Assembly: GCF_029868745.1 (NCBI RefSeq)
Contig: NZ_JARWOP010000336.1
Coordinates: 1 to 64,000, forward strand
DNA: 64,000 nucleotides
Direction: 5' to 3'
Origin: Nocardia wallacei
GTDB lineage: Bacteria; Actinomycetota; Actinomycetes; Mycobacteriales; Mycobacteriaceae
Shown one piece after another: positions 16,581 through 25,595 of the stretch (positions within the stretch are counted from its first letter, which is position 1; every line of letters begins with the position of its first letter). Under the pieces are notes generated by a model that did no database searches, had not been told where the DNA came from, and saw only the letters and a program-made list of their open reading frames with translations. The position numbers and the translations under genes are program-made.

Positions 16581-18137
16581 TTAACCGCATGTGAGACCGG
16601 CCGGCGGCTCGGTCAGATCGGTGAGATAGCTGATCACCGCGTCGTCCACGCACGGCACGCCGCCCGACAGGAACGCCGTGTGGCGGGTGCCCTTGTTCGT
16701 GATCAGCGCCGCGTTCAGCTCCTTGGCCAGGTTCACGCCCGCCTCGTAGGGGGTCGCGGGGTCCTGGGTCGTGGAGACGACGACCGTCTTCGGCAACCCC
16801 GACACGGTGATGTTGTGCGGGGTGGACGAACTCGGCACCGGCCAGAACGCGCACAGCTCGAGCGGCGCCTGCCCGCTCGCGTGGCCATCGTCGAGGAAGG
16901 GGGCGACCTTGCGGTACTCGGCGTCCTGCTTGTCGGCCACCGCGCGGTCCTTCACGGCCGGGTCGTCGACGCAGTGGATGGCCATGAAGGCGTCCTGGGA
17001 GTTGTCGTAGGTGCCGTCCTGGCGACGGCCGTCGTAGAGGTCGGCCAGGCGCAGCAGGATGTCGCCCTTGCCGGTGGCGAGCTGAGAGAGCCCGGCGCTC
17101 AGCACATTCCAGTTGTCCTCGGCGTAGAGGGTGTTCTGCACGCCGGTGATCGCGTCGCCGTAGGTGAGCGGGCGGCCGTCGTCGGTGGTCGCCGGACGGT
17201 CCCACAGCGGACCGACCAAGGCTTGGAACCGCGCCACGGACTGGGCCGGGTCCGCGCCCAGCGGGCAGTCCGGCTGCCGCGCGCAATCGGTGGCGTATTC
17301 GTTGAACGCCTGCTGGAAGCCGGCCGCCTGCTGCACCGATTCCTGCACCGGATCGGCATCCGGGTCCAACGCGCCGTCGAGCACCAGCGCGCGCACCCGG
17401 TCCGGGAACTTCTCGGCGTAGGACGAGCCCAAGCGAGTGCCGTAGGAATAGCCGACGTAGTTGAGCTTCTCGTCGCCGAGCACCGCGCGGATCACGTCCA
17501 TGTCTTGCACCACCTCCCGCGTACCGACATGCGCGAGGAAGTCGTTGCCGGTGCGCTCGGTGCAGCGGGAGGCGAACTGCTTGTTCTCGTCCTCGGCCGC
17601 GGTGATGCCGGTGGGGCTGTTGTCCTTCGGCGGTTCGGCGCGTTCGTCGTCCCATTCCTCGGCCGTCATGCAGGAGATCAACGGGGTGGACGCGCCGACG
17701 CCGCGCACGTCGAACCCGATGCGGTCGAAGCGTTCCGCGAGCGGAGTGTCCTGCCCCTGCTGCGACATCCACAGTCCCGGCTGGCCCGGACCGCCCGGAT
17801 TGAACAGCAGCGAGCCGATGCGCTGGCCCGTCGCCTTGATCCGGGAGATCGCGACCTGCGCGGTCGCGCCGTCGGGCCGGGCGTAGTCGACCGGCACGGT
17901 GACCCGGGTGCACTCGGCCGTCTTGGGGAAGCGGTCGGTCGCGTCGCCGAAGTTGTCGCAGCTGCTCCACTCCGGCGCCTGGGTGTAGAACTTCTCCAGA
18001 TTCGCCGGAGACGGCGTCACCGCCGGGGGCGTGGTCGTCTCGTTGTTCGACGATGTGGAGCAGGCGGTGACCACCAAGGGGGCCACACACAGCAGGGCCA
18101 CCGCGGCTACGAGACGGCCGGTTCGCGACAAGGGCAT
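16581..18137 (-). CDS. caeA: Cell-envelope serine hydrolase lipoprotein (CaeA/Hip1-like)
   Basis: This 518-residue alpha/beta-hydrolase has a lipoprotein signal peptide (LVVTAC, lipidated Cys26), an oxyanion segment NPGGPGQPG, and nucleophile elbow GYSYGT with Ser231. The distal catalytic His is probably in NKGTRHTAF, and a TAP-like C-terminal domain is present. It matches M. tuberculosis Rv2224c (CaeA/Hip1), a surface serine protease/esterase involved in envelope integrity and immune modulation. M. tuberculosis carries two copies in tandem (Rv2223c-Rv2224c); only one is found here. It lies 58 bp upstream of glnA2 on the same strand and is divergent from panB, leaving about 157 bp for both promoters. 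Confidence 0.93.
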   Translation of the reverse strand: MPLSRTGRLVAAVALLCVAPLVVTACSTSSNNETTTPPAVTPSPANLEKFYTQAPEWSSCDNFGDATDRFPKTAECTRVTVPVDYARPDGATAQVAISRIKATGQRIGSLLFNPGGPGQPGLWMSQQGQDTPLAERFDRIGFDVRGVGASTPLISCMTAEEWDDERAEPPKDNSPTGITAAEDENKQFASRCTERTGNDFLAHVGTREVVQDMDVIRAVLGDEKLNYVGYSYGTRLGSSYAEKFPDRVRALVLDGALDPDADPVQESVQQAAGFQQAFNEYATDCARQPDCPLGADPAQSVARFQALVGPLWDRPATTDDGRPLTYGDAITGVQNTLYAEDNWNVLSAGLSQLATGKGDILLRLADLYDGRRQDGTYDNSQDAFMAIHCVDDPAVKDRAVADKQDAEYRKVAPFLDDGHASGQAPLELCAFWPVPSSSTPHNITVSGLPKTVVVSTTQDPATPYEAGVNLAKELNAALITNKGTRHTAFLSGGVPCVDDAVISYLTDLTEPPAGLTCG

Positions 18138-18294
18138 GCGAACGATCCAACCAGACGAACCTGTGTGATGAATTGCATGGTCGGCACGCCTTAAACGGGG
18201 TGTCCGGCCGGTGGCACACTGGACGGGTCCGCAATGGACGAGTCACGACAACCCGGGGACCCGTACGGGCCTCGAGGAGACGACGAAAGGGACG

Positions 18295-19152
18295 ATGATG
18301 TCCGCATCCGAAAAGTCCGCCGAAACCGCTGCCTATGGCGCCGCACCGACAACTTCCCGCCGGAAGACGCGAGTACAGCACCTGCAGCAATTGAAGGCCG
18401 CGGGCGAGAAGTGGTCCATGCTCACCGCCTACGACTACTCCACGGCAAAACTGTTCGAAGAGGCCGGGATTCCGGTGCTGCTGGTCGGCGATTCGGCCGC
18501 CAACGTGGTGTACGGCTACGACACCACCGTGCCGATCACGATCGACGAGCTGGTTCCGCTGGTGCGCGGCGTGGTGCGGGGCGCACCGCACGCGCTGGTG
18601 GTCGCGGACCTGCCGTTCGGCAGCTACGAGGCCTCCCCCGAACTCGCGCTGGCCTCGGCCACCCGGTTCATGAAGGAGGGCGGCGCGCACGCGGTGAAAC
18701 TCGAAGGCGGCGAACGGGTTTCCGAGCACATCGCGCGGCTCACCGCCGCCGGTATCCCGGTGATGGCGCACATCGGATTCACCCCGCAGAGCGTCAATAC
18801 CCTCGGCGGGTTCCGCGTGCAGGGCCGCGGCGACGGCGCCGAGCAGCTCGTCGCCGACGCCATCGCGGTGCAGGAGGCGGGCGCGTTCGCGGTGGTCATG
18901 GAGATGGTGCCGGCCGAACTGGCCGGTCAGGTCACCCGCAAGCTGACCATCCCCACCGTCGGCATCGGCGCCGGCGTGGACTGCGACGCGCAGGTGCTGG
19001 TGTGGCAGGACATGGCCGCCTACACCAGCGGCAAGACCGCCAAGTTCGTCAAGCACTTCGCCCAGCTCGGCGATCAGCTCCGCAACGCCGCGGCCGCCTA
19101 CGCCGACGAGGTCCGGCGCGGGGTGTTCCCGGCTCCTGAACACAGCTTCTGA
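18295..19152 (+). CDS. panB: 3-methyl-2-oxobutanoate hydroxymethyltransferase
   Basis: PanB transfers a hydroxymethyl group from methylenetetrahydrofolate to ketoisovalerate, giving ketopantoate, the first committed step of pantothenate/CoA synthesis. The 285-residue product has the TIM-barrel landmarks: MLTAYDYSTAKLFEEAGI, LLVGDSAANVVYGYDTT (Mg-binding Asp), VVADLPFGSYEAS, KLEGG, MAHIGFTPQSVN and IGIGAG-type TVGIGAGVDCD. Two adjacent ATGs (18295, 18298) follow AAAGGGA; either could be used. The N-terminal 20 residues are a low-complexity extension common in actinobacterial PanB. It diverges from caeA, as in M. tuberculosis (Rv2225). Confidence 0.97.
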   Translation: MMSASEKSAETAAYGAAPTTSRRKTRVQHLQQLKAAGEKWSMLTAYDYSTAKLFEEAGIPVLLVGDSAANVVYGYDTTVPITIDELVPLVRGVVRGAPHALVVADLPFGSYEASPELALASATRFMKEGGAHAVKLEGGERVSEHIARLTAAGIPVMAHIGFTPQSVNTLGGFRVQGRGDGAEQLVADAIAVQEAGAFAVVMEMVPAELAGQVTRKLTIPTVGIGAGVDCDAQVLVWQDMAAYTSGKTAKFVKHFAQLGDQLRNAAAAYADEVRRGVFPAPEHSF

Positions 19153-19311
19153 GGTTGTCGGCGGCACGTTTCCGGTTCACCGGGGGCGTGCCGCCGCTGC
19201 GCCGGTGGACGAGGGCGGGGCGGGCTTGCTCTCCGCGGCGGGGACGACGTCGGTCGGTGATCGGTGGCAGACTCGAAGTCCGACCGAGCACGGAACGAGC
19301 AGAGGGAACTG

Positions 19312-19770
19312 ATGTCGCAGAGCCGTTGGATGACTCGCGGAGCGCTGGGGGTGGCCGGGATGGCCGCCGTCGCACTGATTGCCGGATGCGGAGGCGGGGG
19401 TACCACCGGATCGCCCGAGCCCGCCGGGTCGAGCGGGTCCGTCACCTCCACGGCGGCGCGCGCCAGCGGCTCGGCCACGCCGAGTAAGGCACCGGGTCCG
19501 GTCGAGGTCCCCGAGCAGGTCGCCAAGCAGCTGTGCAACCGGATCCAGCCACAGCTCTCGGATTGGCGCGTGCAGGGTCCCACGCTGGGCCGGGTGGCGC
19601 TGAACATCACCGTGCACGAGTGGGCCGCTCTGAACGGCGGCATCAATATGCAGATCCTCGGCGACAAGTCGGTGGTCGACCGCATCACCTCCGCCACCTG
19701 CTCCGACGTTCGCAGCCAGGCGCTACAGGCATTGGAACTGCCCGACCTCGCGGCGGGGATCGCGTTCTGA
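19312..19770 (+). CDS. Small secreted lipoprotein
   Basis: ATG 19312 has an excellent AGAGGGA 7 nt upstream, so the longer frame from 19264 is rejected. The 152-residue product has a lipoprotein signal (charged MTRG, hydrophobic core, lipobox ALIAGC with Cys26), then a Gly/Ser/Pro/Thr-rich tether to about residue 60. A small domain with two cysteines (QLCNRIQPQL and SATCSDVRSQ) may form a disulfide. No known family is recognised. Its TGA shares one base with the ATG of the next gene, so the two are translationally coupled, suggesting an envelope-linked role with the peptidase. Confidence 0.82.
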   Translation: MSQSRWMTRGALGVAGMAAVALIAGCGGGGTTGSPEPAGSSGSVTSTAARASGSATPSKAPGPVEVPEQVAKQLCNRIQPQLSDWRVQGPTLGRVALNITVHEWAALNGGINMQILGDKSVVDRITSATCSDVRSQALQALELPDLAAGIAF

Positions 19771-20729
19771 TGCGCACGCTGTACCCGTCGCTGCGGGCGC
19801 ACCGCGAGGGCCTGCTCGATGTCGGCGACGGACAGCAGTTGTACTGGGAGGAGAGCGGCAACCCCGACGGCAAACCCGTGGTGTTCCTGCACGGCGGCCC
19901 CGGCGGCGGCACCGCGCCCTTCCACCGTCAGTTCTTCGACCCGCGCGCCTACCGGATCGTGCTGTTCGACCAGCGCGGCTGCGGCCGATCCGTGCCGCAC
20001 GTCGCCGACGGCGCGAGCCTGGAGACCAACACCACCTGGCATCTGGTCGCCGACATCGAGAAGCTGCGCACGCATCTGGGCATCGAACGCTGGCAGGTCT
20101 TCGGCGGTTCGTGGGGTTCGACGCTGGCGCTGGCCTACGCGCAGACCCATCCCGATCGCGTCACCGAGCTGGTGCTGCGCGGCATTTTCCTGTTGCGGCG
20201 CAAGGAGATCGACTGGTACTACAACGGCGCCGCCGGTTACGTCTATCCTGACGAGTGGGAAAAGTTCCTGGCCGCGGTGCCGGAATCCGAACGCCGGGGA
20301 GATCTCGTGAGTGCTTATCACCGACTGCTGCACTCCCCCGATCCCGAAGTCTTCGTCCCGGCCGCCGTCGCCTGGTCCAGCTGGGAAGGGGCGACGAGTT
20401 CGCTACTGCCGCAACCGGATCGAGTGGCCGAGACCGCGGAGCACCGGTTCGCGCTGGCGTTCGCCCGCATCGAGAATCACTACTTCGTGCACGGCGGTTT
20501 CCTCGACGACGGTCAGCTGCTGCGCGATATCGACCGCATCGCCCACATCCCCGGGGTGATCGTGCAGGGCCGCCACGACATCGTGTGCCCGGCCGTGAGC
20601 GCCTGGGATCTGCATCGCGCGTGGCCGAATTCGACATTGCACATCGTCGCCGACGCCGGGCACGCCGCCAGCGAGCCGGGCATCACCCACCATCTGGTGG
20701 AAGCCACCGACAAGTTCCGGAGTACCTGA
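19770..20729 (+). CDS. pip: Proline iminopeptidase (alpha/beta hydrolase, peptidase S33)
   Basis: The 319-residue enzyme removes N-terminal proline from peptides. Family marks are clear: oxyanion motif FLHGGPGGG, FDQRGCGRS, nucleophile elbow GGSWGSTL, the Trp/Tyr-rich cap with DWYYNGAAGYVYPDEW, the conserved ENHYFVH, GRHDIVCP (catalytic Asp) and DAGHAA (catalytic His). Length is typical. No signal peptide is seen, so it should be cytosolic. The ATG overlaps the lipoprotein stop by one base, and its own stop overlaps the next ATG by one base, so the three genes are translationally coupled. Confidence 0.95.
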   Translation: MRTLYPSLRAHREGLLDVGDGQQLYWEESGNPDGKPVVFLHGGPGGGTAPFHRQFFDPRAYRIVLFDQRGCGRSVPHVADGASLETNTTWHLVADIEKLRTHLGIERWQVFGGSWGSTLALAYAQTHPDRVTELVLRGIFLLRRKEIDWYYNGAAGYVYPDEWEKFLAAVPESERRGDLVSAYHRLLHSPDPEVFVPAAVAWSSWEGATSSLLPQPDRVAETAEHRFALAFARIENHYFVHGGFLDDGQLLRDIDRIAHIPGVIVQGRHDIVCPAVSAWDLHRAWPNSTLHIVADAGHAASEPGITHHLVEATDKFRST

Positions 20730-21598
20730 TGACCACCGCAACCGGCCCCGCGCTCCGCGCCGCTCTCGACGAGGACGTGGACCGGTTGCTGTCCGCCGAA
20801 CCCGAGGTCCGCGCCGACGCCCACGACTCGGTGCACCAGATGCGCGTCGCGACCCGGCGGCTGCGCAGCGTGCTGCGATCGTATCGGGAAGCGTTCCACC
20901 GCAAGCGGATCGATGAGATCCGCGAGGAATTGCGCTGGCTCGCAGGGCTGCTCGGGGTGGCCCGCGATGCCGAGGTGCGCGCGGAACGTTTCGCGGCGCT
21001 GGCCGAGGAGCAGTCCGGCGAGCAGCGGCGCGTCTGCCGCCGCCTGGTGACCGTGGAACGTCACCGGTACGCCGAAGCCCATCGTGAGGTGCTGCGCGCC
21101 CTCGACGGTGACCGCTACCGGCGGCTGCGCAAACGGCTGAAGGCGTTGCGCCGCGATCCGCCGCTGCGCGGTAAACGGGCCCGCGCCGACGCCACCCGAT
21201 CGTTCTCCGCCGTGTTGCGCGAGGACTTCCGCCGGGTGCGCCGTATGGTGCGCGCCGAGGAGACGGTCGAGCCCGCCGACCGCGTCGAGCATCTGCACGA
21301 GATCCGCAAGGCCGCCAAGCGTTTACGGTATTCCGCGGACGCCGCCGTCCCGGTCCTGAACGGTCCCGCCGAGGAGTTGTCCGCCCGCGCCAAGAAACTC
21401 CAGACCGTCCTCGGCGACCACCGCGACGCGATCGAGGCGATGACCACCATCCGCGCCCGCGCCGCCGCGGCCTCCACCCGCGGCGTCGTCACCGCCGACT
21501 ACGACCGCCTCTACGACGCCGAATCCGACGCCGCCCGCAAGGCCTTGGACCAGTACCCTGCGGCCGCCGAGTTCCTCCGCCACAAATACGGTCGCTGA
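20729..21598 (+). CDS. CHAD domain protein
   Basis: The 289-residue product is a stand-alone CHAD domain, an all-helical fold with conserved His and many Arg/Lys residues. Characteristic pieces are DSVHQMRVATRRLRSVL, ELRWLAGLLGVARDAEVRAER, and LHEIRKAAKRLRYSADAAV near the C-terminus. CHAD domains bind inorganic polyphosphate. They are often fused to CYTH triphosphatases; here there is no CYTH domain. M. tuberculosis has a CYTH/CHAD protein (Rv2226) next to panB, so this is probably a positional relative that lacks CYTH. Start ATG 20729 overlaps the preceding TGA. Confidence 0.93.
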   Translation: MTTATGPALRAALDEDVDRLLSAEPEVRADAHDSVHQMRVATRRLRSVLRSYREAFHRKRIDEIREELRWLAGLLGVARDAEVRAERFAALAEEQSGEQRRVCRRLVTVERHRYAEAHREVLRALDGDRYRRLRKRLKALRRDPPLRGKRARADATRSFSAVLREDFRRVRRMVRAEETVEPADRVEHLHEIRKAAKRLRYSADAAVPVLNGPAEELSARAKKLQTVLGDHRDAIEAMTTIRARAAAASTRGVVTADYDRLYDAESDAARKALDQYPAAAEFLRHKYGR

Positions 21599-21830
21599 GC
21601 TTCGGGGCCGGCGCCCGCCTACCACGCGTACGCCGATCTGCACGTACATCTCGCTGCCCTACTGCGGCAGTCCGGCTGTGGACACCCCGCCCGGACGCTG
21701 CCGCCGAGACGCTGCGAGGTGAGGCCGAGTGTCGGGCGGCGCGTGTTTCACCGCTTGCGTGCCGGGTAGCGCCGCGGTGTAAGGGCAAGTGCGTAGTGGG
21801 TGCTTGCCGGACGATGGAGGGAGCGAGCGG

Positions 21831-22670
21831 ATGGGATTCGCCGAGCAGCAGCAGGATGTTCCCGGTGCGCAGTCGGCGATGGAGCCGGTGCCCGACTGCG
21901 GCGAGCACAGCTATCGCGGCAGCGGCAAGCTCACCGGCAAGGCGGCGGTGGTGACCGGCGCGGACAGCGGTATCGGGCGCGCGGTGGCCATCGCCTTCGC
22001 CCGCGAGGGCGCCGACGTCCTGATCTCGTATCTGAACGAGCACGACGACGCCAAGGAGGTCGCCGAGCTGGTGCGGGAGGCGGGTCGCACCGCCGTGCCG
22101 ATGGCCGGTGACGTCTCCGACCCCGCGCACTGCCAGGCGCTGATCGACACCGCGGTCGCCGAGTTCGGCAAGATCGACGTGCTGGTCAGCAATGCCGCCT
22201 ACCAGATGACGCACGAGACCATAGAGGAGATCACCACCGAGGAGTTCGACTACACCTACCGGGTGAACGTCGGCGCCTACTTCGCTCTGGTGCGGGCCGC
22301 GCTGCCGCACATGCCGCCGGGTTCGGCGGTCATCGGCAGTTCCTCGGTCAACTCCGATATGCCCTCGCCGACGCTGGCGCCCTACGCCGCCACCAAGGCG
22401 GCCATCGCGAATCTGTCCGCCAGCCTGGCACAGTTGCTGGGGCCCAAGGGAATTCGGGTAAACAGCGTGGCGCCGGGACCGATCTGGACGCCGCTGATCC
22501 CGTCGACCATGCCGCCGGAGAAGGTGGCGAAATTCGGCGACGACACCCCGCTGGGCCGGGCCGGGCAGCCCGCCGAACTCGCGCCCGCGTACGTGCTGCT
22601 CGCGAGCGACGAGGGCAGCTACATCTCCGGCGCTCGCCTCGCCGTCACCGGAGGACGGCCCATTCTGTGA
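21831..22670 (+). CDS. SDR-family oxidoreductase (YhdG/glucose-dehydrogenase-like)
   Basis: Start ATG 21831 has GGGAGCG just upstream and gives 279 residues; an earlier in-frame start at 21789 is not protein-like. NAD(P)-binding TGADSGIG is at residues 42-49, NAA near 121, and the catalytic set is Ser at about 172, Tyr185 and Lys189 (YAATKAA). It ends with the usual SGARLAVTGG. The N-terminal extension with PDCGEHSYRGSGKL is typical of the SDR subgroup of general-stress 'YdaD/YhdG-like' dehydrogenases. Substrate unknown. The gene following on the same strand, 82 bp on, encodes a DUF5709 protein. Confidence 0.93.
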   Translation: MGFAEQQQDVPGAQSAMEPVPDCGEHSYRGSGKLTGKAAVVTGADSGIGRAVAIAFAREGADVLISYLNEHDDAKEVAELVREAGRTAVPMAGDVSDPAHCQALIDTAVAEFGKIDVLVSNAAYQMTHETIEEITTEEFDYTYRVNVGAYFALVRAALPHMPPGSAVIGSSSVNSDMPSPTLAPYAATKAAIANLSASLAQLLGPKGIRVNSVAPGPIWTPLIPSTMPPEKVAKFGDDTPLGRAGQPAELAPAYVLLASDEGSYISGARLAVTGGRPIL

Positions 22671-22752
22671 ATCACCCGGCGGACCGATCGTCCGCCCGAT
22701 CCGGGGTACCCCGACACCGGGACCGCCGAGACCGAACACGGAGGTGGTAGTC

Positions 22753-23160
22753 ATGACCGATCCGCAAGACACCTGGGACCCGCCGCAGGACACCGGCGCA
22801 CCCGACTCGGTGGAAACCGATCCCGGTGCGCTGAACAGCGCCGAGGATCTCGACGAAGACCGTCTGCAGTCAGACCCGCTGGAAGCGGGCATGGATCCCC
22901 CCGAACGCTGGTCCGAGGCCGACCGCTACGGCACGACGCCCTGGGAGGAAGCCCACGACCGCCCACTGCGCGACCGGCTGGCCGAGGAACAGCCCGAGAC
23001 CGAGCCGTCGCCCCCGGAGGACACGCAACCGGCCGAGGTGGACGCCGTCGACATTCCCGAAGGTTCGCCGGACAGCTACGACGAGGAACTGGGCACCTCC
23101 TCCGACGTCGCCGGGGGCTCGGTGGCCCAGGGCATGCGTACCCCCGAACCCCCGGACTGA
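22753..23160 (+). CDS. DUF5709 acidic protein
   Basis: ATG 22753 follows GGAGG-type sequence at 22741-22746, giving 135 residues. The protein is very acidic and Pro-rich, without membrane segments, and appears largely disordered. Conserved-looking stretches are LNSAEDLDEDRLQSDPLEAG, DPPERWSEADRYGTTPWEE and LRDRLAEEQPE, which match the actinobacterial DUF5709 pattern. Function unknown; the family often lies near stress or oxidoreductase genes, as here behind the SDR. Confidence 0.85.
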   Translation: MTDPQDTWDPPQDTGAPDSVETDPGALNSAEDLDEDRLQSDPLEAGMDPPERWSEADRYGTTPWEEAHDRPLRDRLAEEQPETEPSPPEDTQPAEVDAVDIPEGSPDSYDEELGTSSDVAGGSVAQGMRTPEPPD

Positions 23161-23278
23161 ACGGGGCTCGTCGGTGGTCCGGCCCGCGCGGCTGCGCGAT
23201 AACAATTGTCGCGGCGGGCCAGAGCCCAAGTGCGGCAACGGCTCTCGGCGTGCCGTCTTGGAGCCGGGAACGCGGCGC

Positions 23279-24307
23279 TTAGTCGCGGGTACGTTCTCGT
23301 CCATCGCGCTCTCGTCCCCGCTCTTCCCTGTGGCCGCGAGTGTGACCTGCATGTGGCGGCTCTCGGTGCGGTGATTCGATTCCGGCTGTGGGCCGACTGA
23401 CCTGCATTATGTCGGCTACCTCACGGACCATATCGCCGGGTTGTCTGTTGGCCGCCGCTTCGCGTGCCCGCTGCGCGTGCTCCGCGAGCCGGTCCGCTGC
23501 TTCACGCTGTTTTTGCCGCGTCTTCTCATCGGCGTCGTCACGTTCCCTCTGCTTCAACTTCTCGGCTGCGGCGGCTTCCTCCCGCGCCCGTGCCGAATTG
23601 CCCTCGTTCGGCTCCCGATCCCGAGACAACAATGCGCGATACTTATCCGCGAACTCGCGCGCCACTCGGTCAGCCGCTTCCCTTTGAACTCGTGCGCGCT
23701 CCTCCCGGACTTTTCGCTCACGCTCCGCTCTTTCCCGTTCTTCTTTCGCTGTAGCTTCCCTCTGGCGTACGATCTCCCGAATATTCGCGAGCCGTTTCCG
23801 GGCGCGGTCCGCGCGGTCCAGCTCATACGCTCGCACCAGTTCGAGCTGCTTCGCTGCCAGGGATTGACCGAGCTTCATCGCGCGGAGCGCGTCATCTCGT
23901 GAAATAACTTCGTGTTGGAATCGCCCGCGAAAGTCCCGAGCCATGCTCAGGATCTCTTGCTGAACCGTCCGGGGTACTTTCTCCCCCTCAACCGTTTCCC
24001 AATTGCTTTGAGTAAGCTGTCCGATTTCGAGCGCCGAGCGCTCCTTCCCCAGCTGTCTATGGGTCTCGCGTTCGTTAAGCCGTCCTGACTTGCGCTCAAC
24101 AGAGCGCGTGCCCTTACCCTCCGTCTTCGCATTATCCAGCACACGCGAACCTTTAGGGGTTTCTATCTTGAATTGGCGGACCCAGCCCCGTTCTGCGGTT
24201 TCGCCGCGTTCGTGCGCCCTGCCCAGCTCGAAGTACAGGCCCTTCTCGTAGTTGGAGAGATTTCGCCGGAAGCTGTCGTACTCGTCATCGGGCACTGCGG
24301 TACCCAC
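23279..24307 (-). CDS. Coiled-coil protein with nuclease-toxin-like N-terminal domain
   Basis: The start used is GTG 24307; GTG 24295 is also possible. The 342-residue product begins with a folded region (residues 1-130). In it, RVLDNAKTEGKGTRSVERKSGR resembles the D...(D/E)xK core of PD-(D/E)XK restriction-fold nucleases found in polymorphic toxins (Asp of VLDN, then E-x-K in VERKSG). A long Arg/Glu coiled coil (about 165-290) and a basic His/Arg tail follow. The gene lies 29 bp downstream of a 163-aa gene on the same strand, a typical toxin-immunity spacing, although the order (small gene first) is reversed from usual. Codon use is less G/C-biased at third positions than in the flanks, suggesting transfer. 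The nuclease call is inference from a short motif. Confidence 0.6.
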   Translation of the reverse strand: MGTAVPDDEYDSFRRNLSNYEKGLYFELGRAHERGETAERGWVRQFKIETPKGSRVLDNAKTEGKGTRSVERKSGRLNERETHRQLGKERSALEIGQLTQSNWETVEGEKVPRTVQQEILSMARDFRGRFQHEVISRDDALRAMKLGQSLAAKQLELVRAYELDRADRARKRLANIREIVRQREATAKEERERAERERKVREERARVQREAADRVAREFADKYRALLSRDREPNEGNSARAREEAAAAEKLKQRERDDADEKTRQKQREAADRLAEHAQRAREAAANRQPGDMVREVADIMQVSRPTAGIESPHREPPHAGHTRGHREERGRERDGRERTRD

Positions 24308-24336
24308 CCCCGTTATCCTGTGGAAGGACCTTCCGT

Positions 24337-24828
24337 CTATCCCTTGCGGGTCTTCTGTATATCTCGGAGCGCTGCAGTGATCACGTAATCCGCCATCTCT
24401 GCATCGTGGCGGAACAAATAATCCGTCATCGAGAGGACGTTCATGACTTCTTCGCCGTCGCCGTGCTGGACCGCAGGGCTGAAGTCCGTATACAAGGGTG
24501 CACTAGTCCACTGGGGCCGGTTGGTCCATGTCATTCCAACGCGACGTATGAAGCATTCGCCATAGAATCTGATGAACTGATCCGCCGCGTCCCGGTTCTC
24601 ATCGGCGCGCAATCCGTGGCTGTCGCCGAAATACTCTTTCGACGCTTCGAGTATCGGCACCGTCAGCGGAGCATTCCACCACGATTCAGCATAGTCTGCG
24701 ACGCCAGGAACCGTTTCGGCAAGGAACTTCCGGATCTGCGATTCCATACGATCGGGTGCAACCCAGCCCAGAAACGCCTGTGTCGCGTCATCGAATTCGA
24801 TATCGAATCCCATTTGTTCGTCGCTCAT
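24337..24828 (-). CDS. Probable immunity-type protein, 163 aa
   Basis: ATG 24828 is preceded by GAGGGGAAG, so the longer frame to 24966 is rejected. The product is acidic and Trp/Phe-rich (FDIEFDDATQAFLGWVAPDR, ESWWNAPLTVPIL, WTNRPQWTSAPLY), soluble, and without known motifs. Acidic 150-170 aa proteins of this kind next to a nuclease-like gene are typical immunity proteins. It is followed after 29 bp by the toxin-like gene and is probably co-transcribed with it. Relatively low G/C at third positions fits the island. The assignment is by context only. Confidence 0.6.
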   Translation of the reverse strand: MSDEQMGFDIEFDDATQAFLGWVAPDRMESQIRKFLAETVPGVADYAESWWNAPLTVPILEASKEYFGDSHGLRADENRDAADQFIRFYGECFIRRVGMTWTNRPQWTSAPLYTDFSPAVQHGDGEEVMNVLSMTDYLFRHDAEMADYVITAALRDIQKTRKG

Positions 24829-24865
24829 TGCTTCCCCTCGCGTCGGCTGTACCGGTGTGCGGAGC

Positions 24866-25078
24866 CTATCGGGTGCGGCCTGAGTCGGGCTTGATCCGTC
24901 CGGCTTCGACCAGAGTCCGGAACGCGGCACGCTTGCGGGGGCAATCGTCCACGCGGCACTCCACATGCATCTGCATGATCGTGTGGGCGTGGTCAGGTGT
25001 CAGTGGACCCACCGGTGCGTCGTGTGTCCACCAGAGCGCGGACAGTTCCCGCCTGGACGCCGCGGGGTCGTTTGTCAT
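24866..25078 (-). CDS. Small conserved actinobacterial protein, 70 aa
   Basis: This 70-residue frame starts at ATG 25078, whose ATGA overlaps the stop of the preceding gene at 25075, so the two are coupled. A central segment HVECRVDDCPRKRAAFRTLVEAGR carries a Cys-x4-Cys pair followed by a helix. Similar short proteins recur beside XRE regulators in actinomycetes. Function is unknown. Together with the 102-aa gene and the divergent XRE regulator it looks like one regulatory module. Confidence 0.65.
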   Translation of the reverse strand: MTNDPAASRRELSALWWTHDAPVGPLTPDHAHTIMQMHVECRVDDCPRKRAAFRTLVEAGRIKPDSGRTR

Positions 25079-25383
25079 GCGAACACCCCTTCACGGATCG
25101 GCGTCCAGCGAGCGAAACTCATTCGCGGAGAGATAGTTTCGATCTCCGCGACGTACAGAATCCCATTCACCTCGAGCGGGCTCAGGTGCTGCGATGACGG
25201 CGTGATCACCACGTCCACGTCAGCGGCACGCACCTGGTCGGCGAGTGGGATGAGCGATGGCTCGGGCCAGATGACCAGGTATCCGAGTTGCCGCGCCAAG
25301 CGCTGCACCTGGGCGCGGTCCCACATCGGCGCATCGGACACCTCCGTATCGATCCAACCCAGCGCGGTAGGTCGGAATCTCAT
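25075..25383 (-). CDS. Conserved hypothetical, 102 aa, in XRE-regulator module
   Basis: ATG 25383 is chosen because GGGAGGGAAG lies about 10 nt upstream; a GTG at 25392 sits too close to it. The product has an alpha/beta pattern (RLARQLGYLVIWPEP, DQVRAADVDVVITPSSQHL, VNGILYVAEIETISPR) reminiscent of a small Rossmann-like or resolvase-like fold, but I recognise no catalytic motif. It diverges from the XRE regulator gene at 25596 across about 210 bp that must hold both promoters. Confidence 0.65.
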   Translation of the reverse strand: MRFRPTALGWIDTEVSDAPMWDRAQVQRLARQLGYLVIWPEPSLIPLADQVRAADVDVVITPSSQHLSPLEVNGILYVAEIETISPRMSFARWTPIREGVFA

Positions 25384-25595
25384 AATCGGCACTTCCCTCC
25401 CGTTGTCAGCGTCAGAGGCATCACAGGGCGAGTCGGACGGGGTGGTTGCCTGGCTACCACCCCCTCTGTGAAGCCGAAACTGACGCTAGAACCGTCGCGA
25501 AGCACTGAGTGACAGTGCGGTGACAGGTATCGGGGGAATGGAGTCGTCGGTACGCTCGAGGTCAGAGCGTGTTTCCTCCCGACGTGCTGGAGTGG

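Noticed and set aside
14681..16594. 637-codon plus-strand open frame
   Set aside because: It is antisense to glnE and glnA2, both with complete active-site motifs.
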